64,000 bases of DNA from contig CAMDEF010000001.1 in assembly GCA_945895265.1 (NCBI GenBank), forward strand, positions 127,664 through 191,663, written 5' to 3'. Positions within the stretch are counted from its first letter, which is position 1. Every line of letters starts with the position of its first letter. Positions 42,443 through 50,899 of this stretch are shown piece by piece. A program made the position numbers and the translations under genes. This DNA comes from Bordetella parapertussis (lineage in GTDB: Bacteria > Pseudomonadota > Gammaproteobacteria > Burkholderiales > Burkholderiaceae_B). The notes below the pieces were generated by a model. It saw only the letters and a program-made list of their open reading frames with translations, searched no databases and had not been told where the DNA came from.

Positions 42443-43924
42443 TCACCGCGCCTTCAAATACTCACTTTCAATCGCCTCAAAAACTTCTACAGGCACGGTA
42501 TCAGCAAATTTTTTGCGGCGATTAATTGACAGTTTTCCGTTTTGCTCCATGCACGACAAGACCAACACATTGAGATCTTTGCCTCGCACGTCATAGCGGC
42601 TATCTATCGCGCGATAGATCAAGTCGTATCGCGCCAAGAACTCGGCCTCTTCTTTCAAATCTTTTTCAAGCGCTTGTTCAGCCATCTCTAGCCCAAACTC
42701 AACGCAGGCCGTTGCATTCCAATAGCGGTACAAAGACTCGTCAGAATTGAAGGTCATCTGGTAGTCGTCACCGTCGATCCATCGCACGTCCCAACGCTTA
42801 CGCGCAGGGGCTGAGAAACTCTTTAACGCAGCCAGGTAGTTCTCTTCATTGCGCTTCATGGCGCTTGACACCGGCAACAACAGGCCATTTTTTAAGAGCC
42901 CAGACTGACAGAGCGCGTGGTGAAATAAAAACCGCGACAAACGTCCGTTGCCATCCATAAAGGGATGAATAAAGACAAACCCAAATGACACAATTGACGC
43001 AGCGATTAGGGGATCCACTTGTTTAGGCGCACTGTTGGCAAACTCAAGCAAACCGCTCATCAGACTGCCAACTAGCGTTGGCGGCGGCGGCACATAGGTC
43101 ACCCCCGCGGCACCACGCAGCGCGCTGCTGAGCCAATTTTGTTGATGCCGGTAGTGCGTGGCCCGATCAAAGGGGTTTGTGATTGCGGTATTTTGCAAAC
43201 TCACCAAATACTCTTCATCTAAGTGCGAAGCAAGAGACGCCTGTTTAAGCAACTCGACAAACGCCTCGGCCTTGCCTGAGCTTGGTGTTTCTCGCTCGAT
43301 CTCAAACGAACTTTTAGTTTCGTTTAAGTACGCCAAGGACATGGCACGCTCTGAGGCGCTTACACCTAGTTGTGATAAAAAATCATTGGCTCTTTGTAAA
43401 ATATTGGCGTCGAGTAAACGACTTAAGCGAGTGGTTCTTTTAACCGTTACGCAATAATCCAATGAACCCAAACCGTTAAAGTTAACGCGCCACTTTGCGT
43501 TGCGTTGGCTAGGGCCAGTGACGTATTTTTTTGGATCAAATAAGTTAACTAAAGCCCCTGTGACTGTTGGTGCACCTTCGAGCTCTTGCTGATTAAAGGC
43601 CTCCCACAAAAAGCAGGCGGTGCGAATATAAACACCTGTTGGCGCTTCTGTCAGTGCTGCCAACAGCTCTTGCCCTGGGATTTTTTTTAACGCCTGCGAG
43701 AGCAACTGCAGATCAGTGCCTTCGTGTTTTAAGGCAAATAGCAGATGACTTAACGGGTCATCAGCTTTAGGGGCGACATTTAAAGGGATCAGCAGAGCGT
43801 CGTCAGCCGACGTCACCTTACTAACCGCGGCAAGACGCGCAGGCACAGTGGGCCCAAGGGCGCTGAGGCCCAACTGACTTTTTACTTGTGAGTAACCGAA
43901 TTCAATGTTTTTTTTGCTATTCAT
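42443..43924 (-). CDS. Fic family protein (class II, N-terminal inhibitory helix)
   Basis: A 493-residue Fic enzyme. The catalytic motif HPFMDGNGRLSRFLFHHAL (HPFxDGNGR) is intact, at about residues 313-325, with a usual flap upstream. An inhibitory-helix-like segment, NETKSSFEIE (S/T-x-x-x-E), precedes it, which indicates autoinhibition in cis. Fic proteins transfer AMP or similar groups to target proteins. The N-terminal ~150 residues and the C-terminal winged-helix-like part (RGKDLNVLVLSCMEQNGKLSINRRKKFADTV) match DUF4172-type architecture in outline. TATAAT-like sequence lies upstream at 43973-43978. Confidence 0.93.
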   Translation of the reverse strand: MNSKKNIEFGYSQVKSQLGLSALGPTVPARLAAVSKVTSADDALLIPLNVAPKADDPLSHLLFALKHEGTDLQLLSQALKKIPGQELLAALTEAPTGVYIRTACFLWEAFNQQELEGAPTVTGALVNLFDPKKYVTGPSQRNAKWRVNFNGLGSLDYCVTVKRTTRLSRLLDANILQRANDFLSQLGVSASERAMSLAYLNETKSSFEIERETPSSGKAEAFVELLKQASLASHLDEEYLVSLQNTAITNPFDRATHYRHQQNWLSSALRGAAGVTYVPPPPTLVGSLMSGLLEFANSAPKQVDPLIAASIVSFGFVFIHPFMDGNGRLSRFLFHHALCQSGLLKNGLLLPVSSAMKRNEENYLAALKSFSAPARKRWDVRWIDGDDYQMTFNSDESLYRYWNATACVEFGLEMAEQALEKDLKEEAEFLARYDLIYRAIDSRYDVRGKDLNVLVLSCMEQNGKLSINRRKKFADTVPVEVFEAIESEYLKAR

Positions 43925-44052
43925 CTAACTTTTTTGGACAAATAACCATTTTTTCTTACAAAGTACTGCTTTATTATATTTTTTCGTACATTGAAAAATT
44001 TGATGGCTACCAGTGACTCTGCGATCGAGGCCCGTATGAACGCTGCCTCACT

Positions 44053-45381
44053 TCAATCGAAAGACAGTCTGTGCCCCGCCGCGACGCGTGCTCGGTCTTC
44101 CGCGTGAACGCCCCATTCTTGACCAAGCTTTGGCCATGTTGAAAAAGCGTCAATCGTTTCATCCAGTATCAAGCTGGGATGACTAATACCAAACTTCTGG
44201 CCGACCGCTAGAAGTTCTTCTCGAGTGAAGCCATCTGCGTGACCTGCTAATGTCATTTGATGCTGACGCGTGTAACCGACACCCGCCGAATACGTCAGAT
44301 CGTAGGCGGGTGCCAGCTCCCAACCCGAAGATTTTTCCTTCATCAGGAAAGAGATATTTTTCACGTGATCATCCTGATTGCGGCCGATCACGTTAAAAAT
44401 CATCCGTCGATAGGCTTGATCCATCGCTGAGTAGCCTAGATGTAATTCTTGGATGAGACGCAACCACGACTCGTAGCTGTACGCACCGGGCAAGTTGTAA
44501 TCCACATGAGTCATACCCGCCAAACTGTGCATATGGTGTTTACTTGTTTGCTTTCTGTCGAAGCGTCTTGTCATAAAGTGAAAGAGGCCGCCATCTTCTA
44601 GGTAGCTCACTTCCTCCATTTCAATACCGAGTTGCTTAGCCAACAGCGCGTAGGTGTACTCAATGCGATTAAAGGGCTTTGCCTTGTTATCGCGCTCACT
44701 CGCCGAATTGACACCGTCAAACTTAATGAGCCAATGTTCTTCACCCGTGCGGTGCTTTGCAAAGCCTGAGCGAACCTTATTTTTCTCGCGATCCCACAAA
44801 ATCAAGGCTTTGGGGCGGGCGCCACCTGCTGAGCCCCCGACTCGCATGATGTCGTGGATCGCATCACCTGTCTCACCTTCAATCAAGCGTCGCGCCGATT
44901 CGACTAGACTCTTTATTTCTAGCGCCCGCTCTTCTTCAGGGCTTTTACGCTGTAAGTGAGGCGCATATTCAAGAGCACCCATCGCACGATTACCAACGTA
45001 CAGTAAGCGCTGCACTGGGCTCAAAGACTTTTCGAATTCTCCGCGCTCTTCGAAATACTTTTTAATAATCAAGTTGCCGAACGTATCGGGCAAAGAATCA
45101 GCCAACACGCCCGGTAAACCCATGAAAGCGTCTTGACGCAGTAACTCAGGAAACTCAAACGTCCGCGACTCAAGTGGCAAAAACTTTGGTGAAAGTGCCA
45201 CCCCACCACTGCGAAGGTAGTCACCGTCGTATGAAAACCCAATACGCCCATTTTCGTATTCAAGGACTGCAGCAACCACTTCACCCCAAAGCTGAATATT
45301 GGCCTTGGCAAGAACCTTGAGACCCGTGTTGCGACTGCGCGGTTTTGGCGAGATTGTTTTAGCTTTTGCTGTGTCGGTCAT
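44053..45381 (-). CDS. hipA: HipA-family serine/threonine kinase toxin
   Basis: A 442-residue protein. The HipA N-terminal domain (VLEYENGRIGFSYDGDYLRSGGVALSPKFLPLESRTFEFPELLRQDAFMGLPGVLADSLPD) and the kinase catalytic segments RNQDDHVKNISFLM and LAPAYDLTYSAGV are intact. HipA phosphorylates glutamyl-tRNA synthetase or related targets and induces dormancy. It follows HipB with 28 bases between. The N-terminus carries an Arg/Lys-rich extension of about 25 residues. Confidence 0.93.
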   Translation of the reverse strand: MTDTAKAKTISPKPRSRNTGLKVLAKANIQLWGEVVAAVLEYENGRIGFSYDGDYLRSGGVALSPKFLPLESRTFEFPELLRQDAFMGLPGVLADSLPDTFGNLIIKKYFEERGEFEKSLSPVQRLLYVGNRAMGALEYAPHLQRKSPEEERALEIKSLVESARRLIEGETGDAIHDIMRVGGSAGGARPKALILWDREKNKVRSGFAKHRTGEEHWLIKFDGVNSASERDNKAKPFNRIEYTYALLAKQLGIEMEEVSYLEDGGLFHFMTRRFDRKQTSKHHMHSLAGMTHVDYNLPGAYSYESWLRLIQELHLGYSAMDQAYRRMIFNVIGRNQDDHVKNISFLMKEKSSGWELAPAYDLTYSAGVGYTRQHQMTLAGHADGFTREELLAVGQKFGISHPSLILDETIDAFSTWPKLGQEWGVHAEDRARVAAGHRLSFD

Positions 45382-45409
45382 GTTTTGGTGAGCAAAGGGA
45401 TTCTAGAGA

Positions 45410-45736
45410 TTAGGTTTTTAAAGAGGCTGTACGGTAAGCGCGCAGCCGAGGTTGGCCACGAGCTGAAAGCGCCTCGCCACTGGGCAGCACATCGGGCAGC
45501 GCAGTATTTAAAGCGCCCAGCAACTGCAGTGCACGCAGCACCTTCATGACTGTACTTAAGCGCACATCGCGCCCTGCCTCAAGATCCATAATCGTTTTAC
45601 GATTTAGGCCAGTGCGCTCAGCAAGCATCTCGGTTGTGAGGTTGCGCGCAAGCCGCCTTGCACGCAATCTGACACCGAATTCAACCATATTCTCAAAATC
45701 TGCTAAAAAGTCACCTATAGAGGTCATATTTAACAA
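45410..45736 (-). CDS. hipB: HipB-like Xre antitoxin
   Basis: A 108-residue protein. The HTH is VEFGVRLRARRLARNLTTEMLAERTGLNRKTIMDLEAGRDVRLSTVMKVLRALQLLGAL. It lies upstream of hipA and should repress the operon through the dyad at 45757-45807. Its start may be the first or fourth codon; the first is kept. The C-terminal tail is basic (SARGQPRLRAYRTASLKT). Confidence 0.88.
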   Translation of the reverse strand: MLNMTSIGDFLADFENMVEFGVRLRARRLARNLTTEMLAERTGLNRKTIMDLEAGRDVRLSTVMKVLRALQLLGALNTALPDVLPSGEALSARGQPRLRAYRTASLKT

Positions 45737-45752
45737 TTAAAGTAAATAAGAT

Positions 45753-45807
45753 CCATTATAATGGACTTTATGAATATTTTATATTTTTTATCATAAAGTC
45801 CAATATA
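45753..45807. promoter_or_regulatory. Candidate HipB operators upstream of hipBA
   Basis: Arms at 45757-45773 (TATAATGGACTTTATGA) and 45791-45807 (TCATAAAGTCCAATATA) are inverted with one mismatch. A smaller perfect dyad, CCATTATAATGG, covers 45753-45764. Location is 17-71 bases upstream of hipB. Confidence 0.75.
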
Positions 45808-46061
45808 GTAATCATATTGTCGTTTATTGATCATATATGACCGTCAAAGCGGACATTAATAAATATTGAATAACTAAGCGAGTCAGGTTGCCAAAAAGTA
45901 GCCATGCACCAGCCGCTGTGCATTCTACGCAAGGCTTCACAACAAGCGCTGAACCCTGGCTAAAAATGTCATAGCCAGGCTAGTCCCCTTAACCTGCGAG
46001 ATCTACGCATAAAGCCTAATCGTTTATGACCTAAGCAGCGACGGCGACACAAGACTCGTTT

Positions 46062-47066
46062 TTAAAAAACCGGCCGCCCATCCACCAACGCCTGAGCCGC
46101 TTGCTTTTGTGCAATATTGTCTAGATCGGTCTCGGTTAAACCAAGCAAACGAGTCGGGTTGGTTCTGACCATTTTTCTGACATCCGCTTCGGGCACACCA
46201 AGCATGAGAAAACTGCCGATGAGCATTCGCATGGTTTCAGAAGCAGGTGGGGCCCATTCAAAGAAATAATCTGTCGTCAAGATCACTTTGTCAGGGCTGA
46301 TCTCAGACATGATGTTGACAAAATCTTTTACTTTGATGCGTTGAAAGGCTGGCAGGCAGCCCAGGGCGCAAAACTCGCAGACGGCTCCGAGTGCGCACAT
46401 ATCTTTGATTTCTTGAAGATTGGCACCGACTGAATTGCTGTCTGGATGCGAGAAGATGACCTCTTCAATGCCGTAGTCTTTGGCGCCATCGGCGAGCGCA
46501 ATAGATTCTTTGGGGGATACGTGACCGCTACACACGGTCATCCCATACTGACGTGCTGCATCGAGGCATTCGCGACATTCTGCGGTGAGTTTGCCGTGTG
46601 AATCTGTCAAGCGTATGCCTTTACCAGGCTTAAGCTTGCTTTCAGCACGATCAATAAAATGCCTCAAATGATGGCTCATACCGCCGCGTTCGATGTCGTT
46701 TTCAGCGCTCCAGGTGGGCATGAATAATATTTTTGCACCTTGCTTGGCAGCAACTTCAATCGCCATCGGGTTCAAACCGCCTACGGTGTAGTTCAGCGTA
46801 ATGCTCGGGTAAATTTCAAGGCCGGGTACCAAGTTCTTTAAATGATAGGCTCGCCCGACAGTCGGAAACATATGCGACTTGAGCACCACACCGGTCATCC
46901 CCGCATTGCGCGCGATCGACATCTCGTCGACGTCTTCCATTCGAGTCTTGCAGTCAAAACTAATTTCCGGATAGCCGTGGTGATGCAGATCAAAAGAGCC
47001 CTGTAATAAGCGATCGATTTTTGACGGCCCACCAGGAGGAAATGGGTAGGAGTGGGATATGGTCAT
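46062..47066 (-). CDS. DUF6282 family protein (amidohydrolase-like)
   Basis: A 334-residue protein. The metal-binding pattern FDLHHHGYPE (HxH-like) is near the N-terminus, and SHMFP, CSGHVSPKE, IFSHPDSN and TTDYFFEWAPP could supply the remaining ligands of a TIM-barrel amidohydrolase. The start at 47066 is preferred to 47150, because AGAGGCAG precedes it and the longer version is hydrophobic but not signal-like. DUF6282 members are often near TTT transporters. Substrate unknown. Confidence 0.85.
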   Translation of the reverse strand: MTISHSYPFPPGGPSKIDRLLQGSFDLHHHGYPEISFDCKTRMEDVDEMSIARNAGMTGVVLKSHMFPTVGRAYHLKNLVPGLEIYPSITLNYTVGGLNPMAIEVAAKQGAKILFMPTWSAENDIERGGMSHHLRHFIDRAESKLKPGKGIRLTDSHGKLTAECRECLDAARQYGMTVCSGHVSPKESIALADGAKDYGIEEVIFSHPDSNSVGANLQEIKDMCALGAVCEFCALGCLPAFQRIKVKDFVNIMSEISPDKVILTTDYFFEWAPPASETMRMLIGSFLMLGVPEADVRKMVRTNPTRLLGLTETDLDNIAQKQAAQALVDGRPVF

Positions 47067-47122
47067 TAGGCTGCCTCTTTTGTGGTTTTCGAATAGTGTA
47101 TCGAAAATCATGACAGCACAAG

Positions 47123-47689
47123 CTAGTGTGACTGCGACTGAGCCATGCACCGCTTTAAAAACTCACCAAACAAAACCTCAAGTTGAGGCAGTACGCTGTT
47201 TAGTCGATGATCTGAATCCAAGATATGCAAGGCAGCCTTGTGCTGTTGCGCGAATTTAATCGAATGCCCGACCGGCACAACATCGTCATCCCAACCATGA
47301 ACGATTTCAATAATCTCAGCGCTTGGCTTAGGCTCATACACCGCATAGGCAGACGCCACCTGCACATCAGCAAGGTAAAACGCAGGCGCCAGTAAATACA
47401 AACCCTTTACAGGATGACCTTTTGCACTCAAGGCCTCAGAGGCAACAGTCGAGACATAGCCGCCCATGCTTGAACCGACCAAGATCAACTGATCATGCGC
47501 TGGTAGGTCGTACGACAAGAGCTTTTGCACGCGTAGCTCTGGGTCATCCATACCGCTGTAGTCGACACTCAGAACTTGCGCCCCAGCGTGGCTGCCAACT
47601 TTGGCTAAGCGCTGAATCTTTGCGCCGTTTGGACCCGACTCTTTGCCGTGTGAAAAAACGATTAGCGTTTGCTTGGTCATATTGAACAT
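47123..47689 (-). CDS. Small alpha/beta hydrolase
   Basis: A 188-residue protein with the nucleophile elbow GSSMGGY (Ser at about residue 74), an acid in EIVHGWDDDVVP, and a final His in DSDHRLN: a complete Ser-Asp-His triad. It resembles YqiA/DUF-type small hydrolases. A decayed copy of its last ~20 codons lies at 49278-49345. Starts at 47689 or four codons later. Function is unknown. Confidence 0.88.
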   Translation of the reverse strand: MFNMTKQTLIVFSHGKESGPNGAKIQRLAKVGSHAGAQVLSVDYSGMDDPELRVQKLLSYDLPAHDQLILVGSSMGGYVSTVASEALSAKGHPVKGLYLLAPAFYLADVQVASAYAVYEPKPSAEIIEIVHGWDDDVVPVGHSIKFAQQHKAALHILDSDHRLNSVLPQLEVLFGEFLKRCMAQSQSH

Positions 47690-47750
47690 CCTTTAAAAGT
47701 ATCGCTCTGCTAAGTGACTTGCCTGTTTGTTCGAAACCGCCTGGCTTGCC

Positions 47751-47822
47751 GACTTACTGACTTACCGACTTACTGACTTACTGACTTATCGAATTACCGA
47801 TTTACCCGTTTAACCGTTTAAC
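47751..47822. repeat. 8-bp intergenic tandem repeat
   Basis: Nine 8-bp units drift from GACTTACT/GACTTACC to GATTTACC and CGTTTAAC. It lies in the 418-base gap after the hydrolase gene. The unit is not a multiple of three, and no reading frame crosses it. Confidence 0.85.
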
Positions 47823-47884
47823 CGAACTCTCAGAACGCGCCGGCTAGCCCGAAGTCACAAAAAACCGTCAGTAAACGTCAACGA

Positions 47885-48031
47885 TCAACCCTCAAAAAAC
47901 GCCATATCTGCCGCCTTGGCGATGGTGAGTTTGCCAGTGCGCTTTGGATAGCCGCAACCCGTGTCAATAAAAACATGCGAGCCAACATCCTGGCGATTTC
48001 TATCGGCAAAAGTGTTGCTATTGCCTTTTTG
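47885..48031 (-). pseudogene. C-terminal remnant of a coding sequence
   Basis: An open frame bounded upstream by a stop reads KGNSNTFADRNRQDVGSHVF, then IDTGCGYPKRTGKLTIA and ends AADMAFFEG-stop. It looks like the end of a calcineurin-like phosphoesterase but has no start codon. The comparison is from memory and is weak. The rest of the gap to 48107 shows nothing else. Confidence 0.35.
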
Positions 48032-48107
48032 CTATTACCTTTTTTGGCACCTGAATTATTGGCCATTGCAACCTATGCATACTCTCAGTCACAAATCCTA
48101 GATTTCA

Positions 48108-48653
48108 CTATCTGGGTAAACAGTTTACTGTTGGCTCAGTGTCCAGTTTGGTCTGAGAAACGCACCAGTCGAATACTTTCGAGCCGATAGAATCGAAGTA
48201 CTTTTTATCGTTGGCGCTAAATTTACTGCTCTCTGGAACGTCAGTTTTTGCGCTCGTTAGTTTGTGGCATTGAACTGAAAACGTTTTTTGAGGATTCGGC
48301 AGGCAATCAGTGACAGAAAAATGTGAAAAATCAGGGTGGTTACGGCCTTGGCTGTACCCGTTTACGATTGGAGGCCGCGCTATCGTAAGTTTTTCAGTCG
48401 TTGTTGCCGTATGTTGGAGAACGCGACCAGTCCTCAGCGCGTGCCATGCTTCTCCAACCGCTAAAAAGTTGAAAGTCCAAGCGTCCGCTCTTAGCGAGAC
48501 GCTGACAGTGATCAGGGCGACAACCCAGCACGCCAATAGCCTTAAAAGCGTTCTCGTTTTTATACCTCGGTCATTTAACTTTTGGCCGAAGCGTAGGCGT
48601 CGGTTACCGATACTTGCGATGTCACTTACCTTGCAATTCAATGCACTCATCAT
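48108..48653 (-). CDS. Possible exported protein of unknown function
   Basis: A 181-residue frame. Residues about 33-55 (TRTLLRLLACWVVALITVSVSLRADA) look like a signal peptide or membrane anchor, and the following part has several cysteines (TDCLPN, VQCHKL, DWCVSQ, NCLPR). A start nearer the hydrophobic segment is possible. A frame on the opposite strand overlaps it. No family is recognised; the gene may be real but is uncertain. Confidence 0.4.
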   Translation of the reverse strand: MMSALNCKVSDIASIGNRRLRFGQKLNDRGIKTRTLLRLLACWVVALITVSVSLRADAWTFNFLAVGEAWHALRTGRVLQHTATTTEKLTIARPPIVNGYSQGRNHPDFSHFSVTDCLPNPQKTFSVQCHKLTSAKTDVPESSKFSANDKKYFDSIGSKVFDWCVSQTKLDTEPTVNCLPR

Positions 48654-48734
48654 GCTCTCCTATTTAGCCATTTCGACAGACGCCGGGCATGGCAATTTTG
48701 GATAACTCCGCCCCTTACTCACTCGCCTATTGCT

Positions 48735-48968
48735 TTAAAGACTGCTTAAAAAATCATTTACTTCGCCAAACCATTTGTCATCCATTTGTTCGGCGCTCAG
48801 CTGCTCAAGATCTTGTTCAAGTTCGGTCGCGTCTTCTTCTGTGACGGTGATATTGCTTGCACCGACAAAGACAGTTAAGACACTATCGATTTTCCAGATC
48901 TGAACTTTTTCACCAACAAACACTACTTCTGCGGGCACAGCAGTGCCCCCCACGATTGCGCGTGCCAT
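48735..48968 (-). CDS. Small acidic protein preceded by S-box-like RNA leader
   Basis: A 77-residue protein. The N-terminal half is beta-like (AEVVFVGEKVQIWKIDSVLTVFVGASNITV), and the C-terminal half is acidic and helical (EEDATELEQDLEQLSAEQMDDKWFGEVNDF). AGGGG lies ahead of the ATG. It is the first gene after the leader at 49071-49145 and its terminator. No family is recognised. The shared leader suggests it belongs to the same regulon as the DUF3293-MoxR-vWA-MetK genes. Confidence 0.75.
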   Translation of the reverse strand: MARAIVGGTAVPAEVVFVGEKVQIWKIDSVLTVFVGASNITVTEEDATELEQDLEQLSAEQMDDKWFGEVNDFLSSL

Positions 48969-49013
48969 AGGTATACCCCTGTAGTTGTCAAAGAACGTAT
49001 TGGGCTAGAAATG

Positions 49014-49039
49014 CAAAAAGCCCCATCAAGAGGGGCTTT
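49014..49039 (-). terminator. Intrinsic terminator within the 48735-48968 leader
   Basis: On the minus strand AAAGCCCC and GGGGCTTT enclose a seven-base loop and are followed by TT GC. It lies between the S-box-like core and the start codon, as a riboswitch expression platform would. Confidence 0.85.
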
Positions 49040-49070
49040 GAGTGGTTTAGTTATCTGAGTACAAGTCAGA

Positions 49071-49145
49071 TCACATCCGCTGTAAGCGTAAGCACCTTTG
49101 CCTAGTAGGCTGGTTGCTGTGGGCTTTCGCCCCCTCTTAATGTAA
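49071..49145 (-). ncRNA. S-box/SAM-I-like structured leader, site 1
   Basis: On the minus strand: P1 5' strand TTACATT (49139-49145); AAGAG; P2 hairpin GGGC-GAAA-GCCC; GCAACC; P3 hairpin GCC...GGC; AAGGTGC; P4 hairpin CGCT-TAC-AGCG; P1 3' strand GATGTGA (49071-49077). A further hairpin ATCTGA...TCAGAT (49053-49071) abuts P1, then the terminator. The order and single-stranded motifs match the SAM-I clan, but P2 is short and lacks the usual kink-turn/pseudoknot. Site 2 at 57913-57980 shares it. Confidence 0.65.
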
Positions 49146-49277
49146 GTGTGATTTTAGCGGTAGATCGAGATAAAGTACAGCAATAAATTCACTCAATCAA
49201 AAAAGGCCTATTTGATCGCTTCACTATTAAGTGCTCATGCCAATCGCCGTTTCGGGCCGAAGGAAATACAACACAGC

Positions 49278-49345
49278 CTAAGCCGTGTACCGCTTCAAAA
49301 AATCAACAAACAAGACCTCAAGCTCAGGCAGCACGTTGTTTAGCG
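49278..49345 (-). pseudogene. Decayed 3' end of the alpha/beta hydrolase gene
   Basis: The minus-strand frame ends LNNVLPELEVLFVDFLKRYTA, against LNSVLPQLEVLFGEFLKRCMA at the end of the hydrolase at 47123-47689. The rest of the hydrolase is absent; upstream sequence is unrelated. It is a duplicated fragment, probably from rearrangement around the 48.7-kb module. Confidence 0.8.
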
Positions 49346-49422
49346 TTGACAGAGGCGGCGGTCGTGGCCCTGTTTGCTGAACAATCGATTGCGACGACCA
49401 TCGCAACCGATCGCAAAAAACT

Positions 49423-50751
49423 TTACAGCCCAGAGCCACGCCCTTGATTTTCTTTGCGACGCAACCAGGCAGGCTTGGTGACTTCTTCTTGCATGCTTTG
49501 AAATTGCCCTTCATCGACTTCAGACAAGCGGCTCTTCATACGGTTTGATGAATACATTAATTCTTTTTCCATACGCTCGTGATCGCGATTAGCCAACAGA
49601 TCCGCCAAGACACCCACTGTTGCCTGTAACCAAGGGTTGTCTTGTGCGCGATCGCGCAACTCATTGAGCATGCGCTCGACTGCGCGCCAATCGCGATGGC
49701 GAACGGCCTCGCGCGCCATACGTTGTAAGTCAGCCGCCTCGATTTCATTGAAACGACCCGCCACGCGTTCGTCGCTTGGCATCTCACGCCAAGCCTGGCC
49801 TGACACTACAGGCAACGGGCCTAAGCTTGCGCTAAACGTGTGCTCGACGCCTACTGCGTCAGTTGCCTTAACTGTCACGCGCAACAAAGCCTCAGTTTCG
49901 TCTTGCAACTGACCGTCAAGCGCCTCGTGCATGGGTACAGACAGCGCCATCCAGGCTTCTGAATTTGCGGCGATTGACACCAAGCGCCACGCGTTACGGC
50001 CACGGCTTGGGTAATCGTTATGCATCGTCCAGCGCTGCGCTGGGCTTTGCATCGTCAAGGTGACATTACGCCATACCGTGTGCGCCAACAAGCCAAGTTC
50101 GGCCTCAAAGGGTTCAGCCAAATCAGCAGCGCGATCACCATACATGGCTGTACCCTGCCCTGCGGTCGCCATTTCAGTCATCAATTCTTCGTTAAAGCCC
50201 AGGCCAATACCAACCGTGCTAGTCGTTACGCCAGTGCGAGCAAGTTGGCTGACTTGTGCGCAAATGCCTTGGGTGCTGACAAGTCCGTGATTCGCTTGAC
50301 CATCCGACAAGAGCATGACACGACAGATACGATTGGCGTCAGCGCGTGGGGCGATCTGTTCGGCACCGGCCAACCAACCGCCATGCAGGTTGGTACTGCC
50401 TCCGGTACGCACGTTGGCCAGCAGACGAGTAATAACGCCGCGCACTGCTTGAACCGAGCTAAGTGGCAACAACACAGCAACGTCATCGTCATAGATAATG
50501 ATGCTGACTTCGTCTTCGTCATGCAGGCGCCCAATCAAGTCGTGTGTGCAATCAACCGCTGCACGCAATTTACCGCCCGACATCGAGCCAGAGCGATCAA
50601 TCACGATCGCCAAAGAGATTGGCGTGCGCACTTGGTTGGGGTTCGGTTGTGGGCGCAAACGCACCAATACTTGTAAGGGCTGCGTGCCGGTTTCGGCGAT
50701 TGCAGGTTTATTAGGCGTCAGAATAATTTCTAAGGGGTAAGGTGTGCTCAT
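49423..50751 (-). CDS. von Willebrand factor A domain protein
   Basis: A 442-residue protein. vWA begins near residue 45 with IVIDRSGSMSGGKLRAAVDC (MIDAS DRSGS); the later Thr is in GGSTNLHGGW, and Asp in LLSDGQANHG. C-terminal part from about 230 is beta-rich then helical. No membrane segment is visible. It is 148 bases downstream of a MerR-like coiled-coil gene, separated by an attenuator-like hairpin. MIDAS vWA proteins commonly work with MoxR ATPases, one of which is encoded nearby. Confidence 0.92.
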   Translation of the reverse strand: MSTPYPLEIILTPNKPAIAETGTQPLQVLVRLRPQPNPNQVRTPISLAIVIDRSGSMSGGKLRAAVDCTHDLIGRLHDEDEVSIIIYDDDVAVLLPLSSVQAVRGVITRLLANVRTGGSTNLHGGWLAGAEQIAPRADANRICRVMLLSDGQANHGLVSTQGICAQVSQLARTGVTTSTVGIGLGFNEELMTEMATAGQGTAMYGDRAADLAEPFEAELGLLAHTVWRNVTLTMQSPAQRWTMHNDYPSRGRNAWRLVSIAANSEAWMALSVPMHEALDGQLQDETEALLRVTVKATDAVGVEHTFSASLGPLPVVSGQAWREMPSDERVAGRFNEIEAADLQRMAREAVRHRDWRAVERMLNELRDRAQDNPWLQATVGVLADLLANRDHERMEKELMYSSNRMKSRLSEVDEGQFQSMQEEVTKPAWLRRKENQGRGSGL

Positions 50752-50865
50752 GTTGAGGCTCCGTAAGGGATTTTTTAGACAACAAGATTCTTGCTGCCAC
50801 GATAGGTGACAGATTTTTAGGGACTGCGTTTGAAGCGAAGTCGTTTGGAACGAACGCTTACGTTC

Positions 50866-50890
50866 TAAAAACGATCAGTGTTTGATCGTT
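50866..50890 (-). terminator. Hairpin with T-run between the MerR-like gene and vWA gene
   Basis: On the minus strand AACGATCA-AACAC-TGATCGTT is followed by TTTAG. The 8-bp stem precedes the vWA gene start by about 115 bases and could attenuate readthrough from the upstream gene. Confidence 0.55.
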
Positions 50891-50899
50891 GCTGTGGCG

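Noticed and set aside
47975..48190. 71-codon plus-strand frame with a hydrophobic segment
   Set aside because: It overlaps a minus-strand coding remnant and the 181-residue frame, and has no Shine-Dalgarno sequence or family match.
48310..48705. 131-codon plus-strand frame
   Set aside because: It is antisense to the better candidate at 48108-48653, with an Arg/Thr/Ala composition typical of shadow frames.
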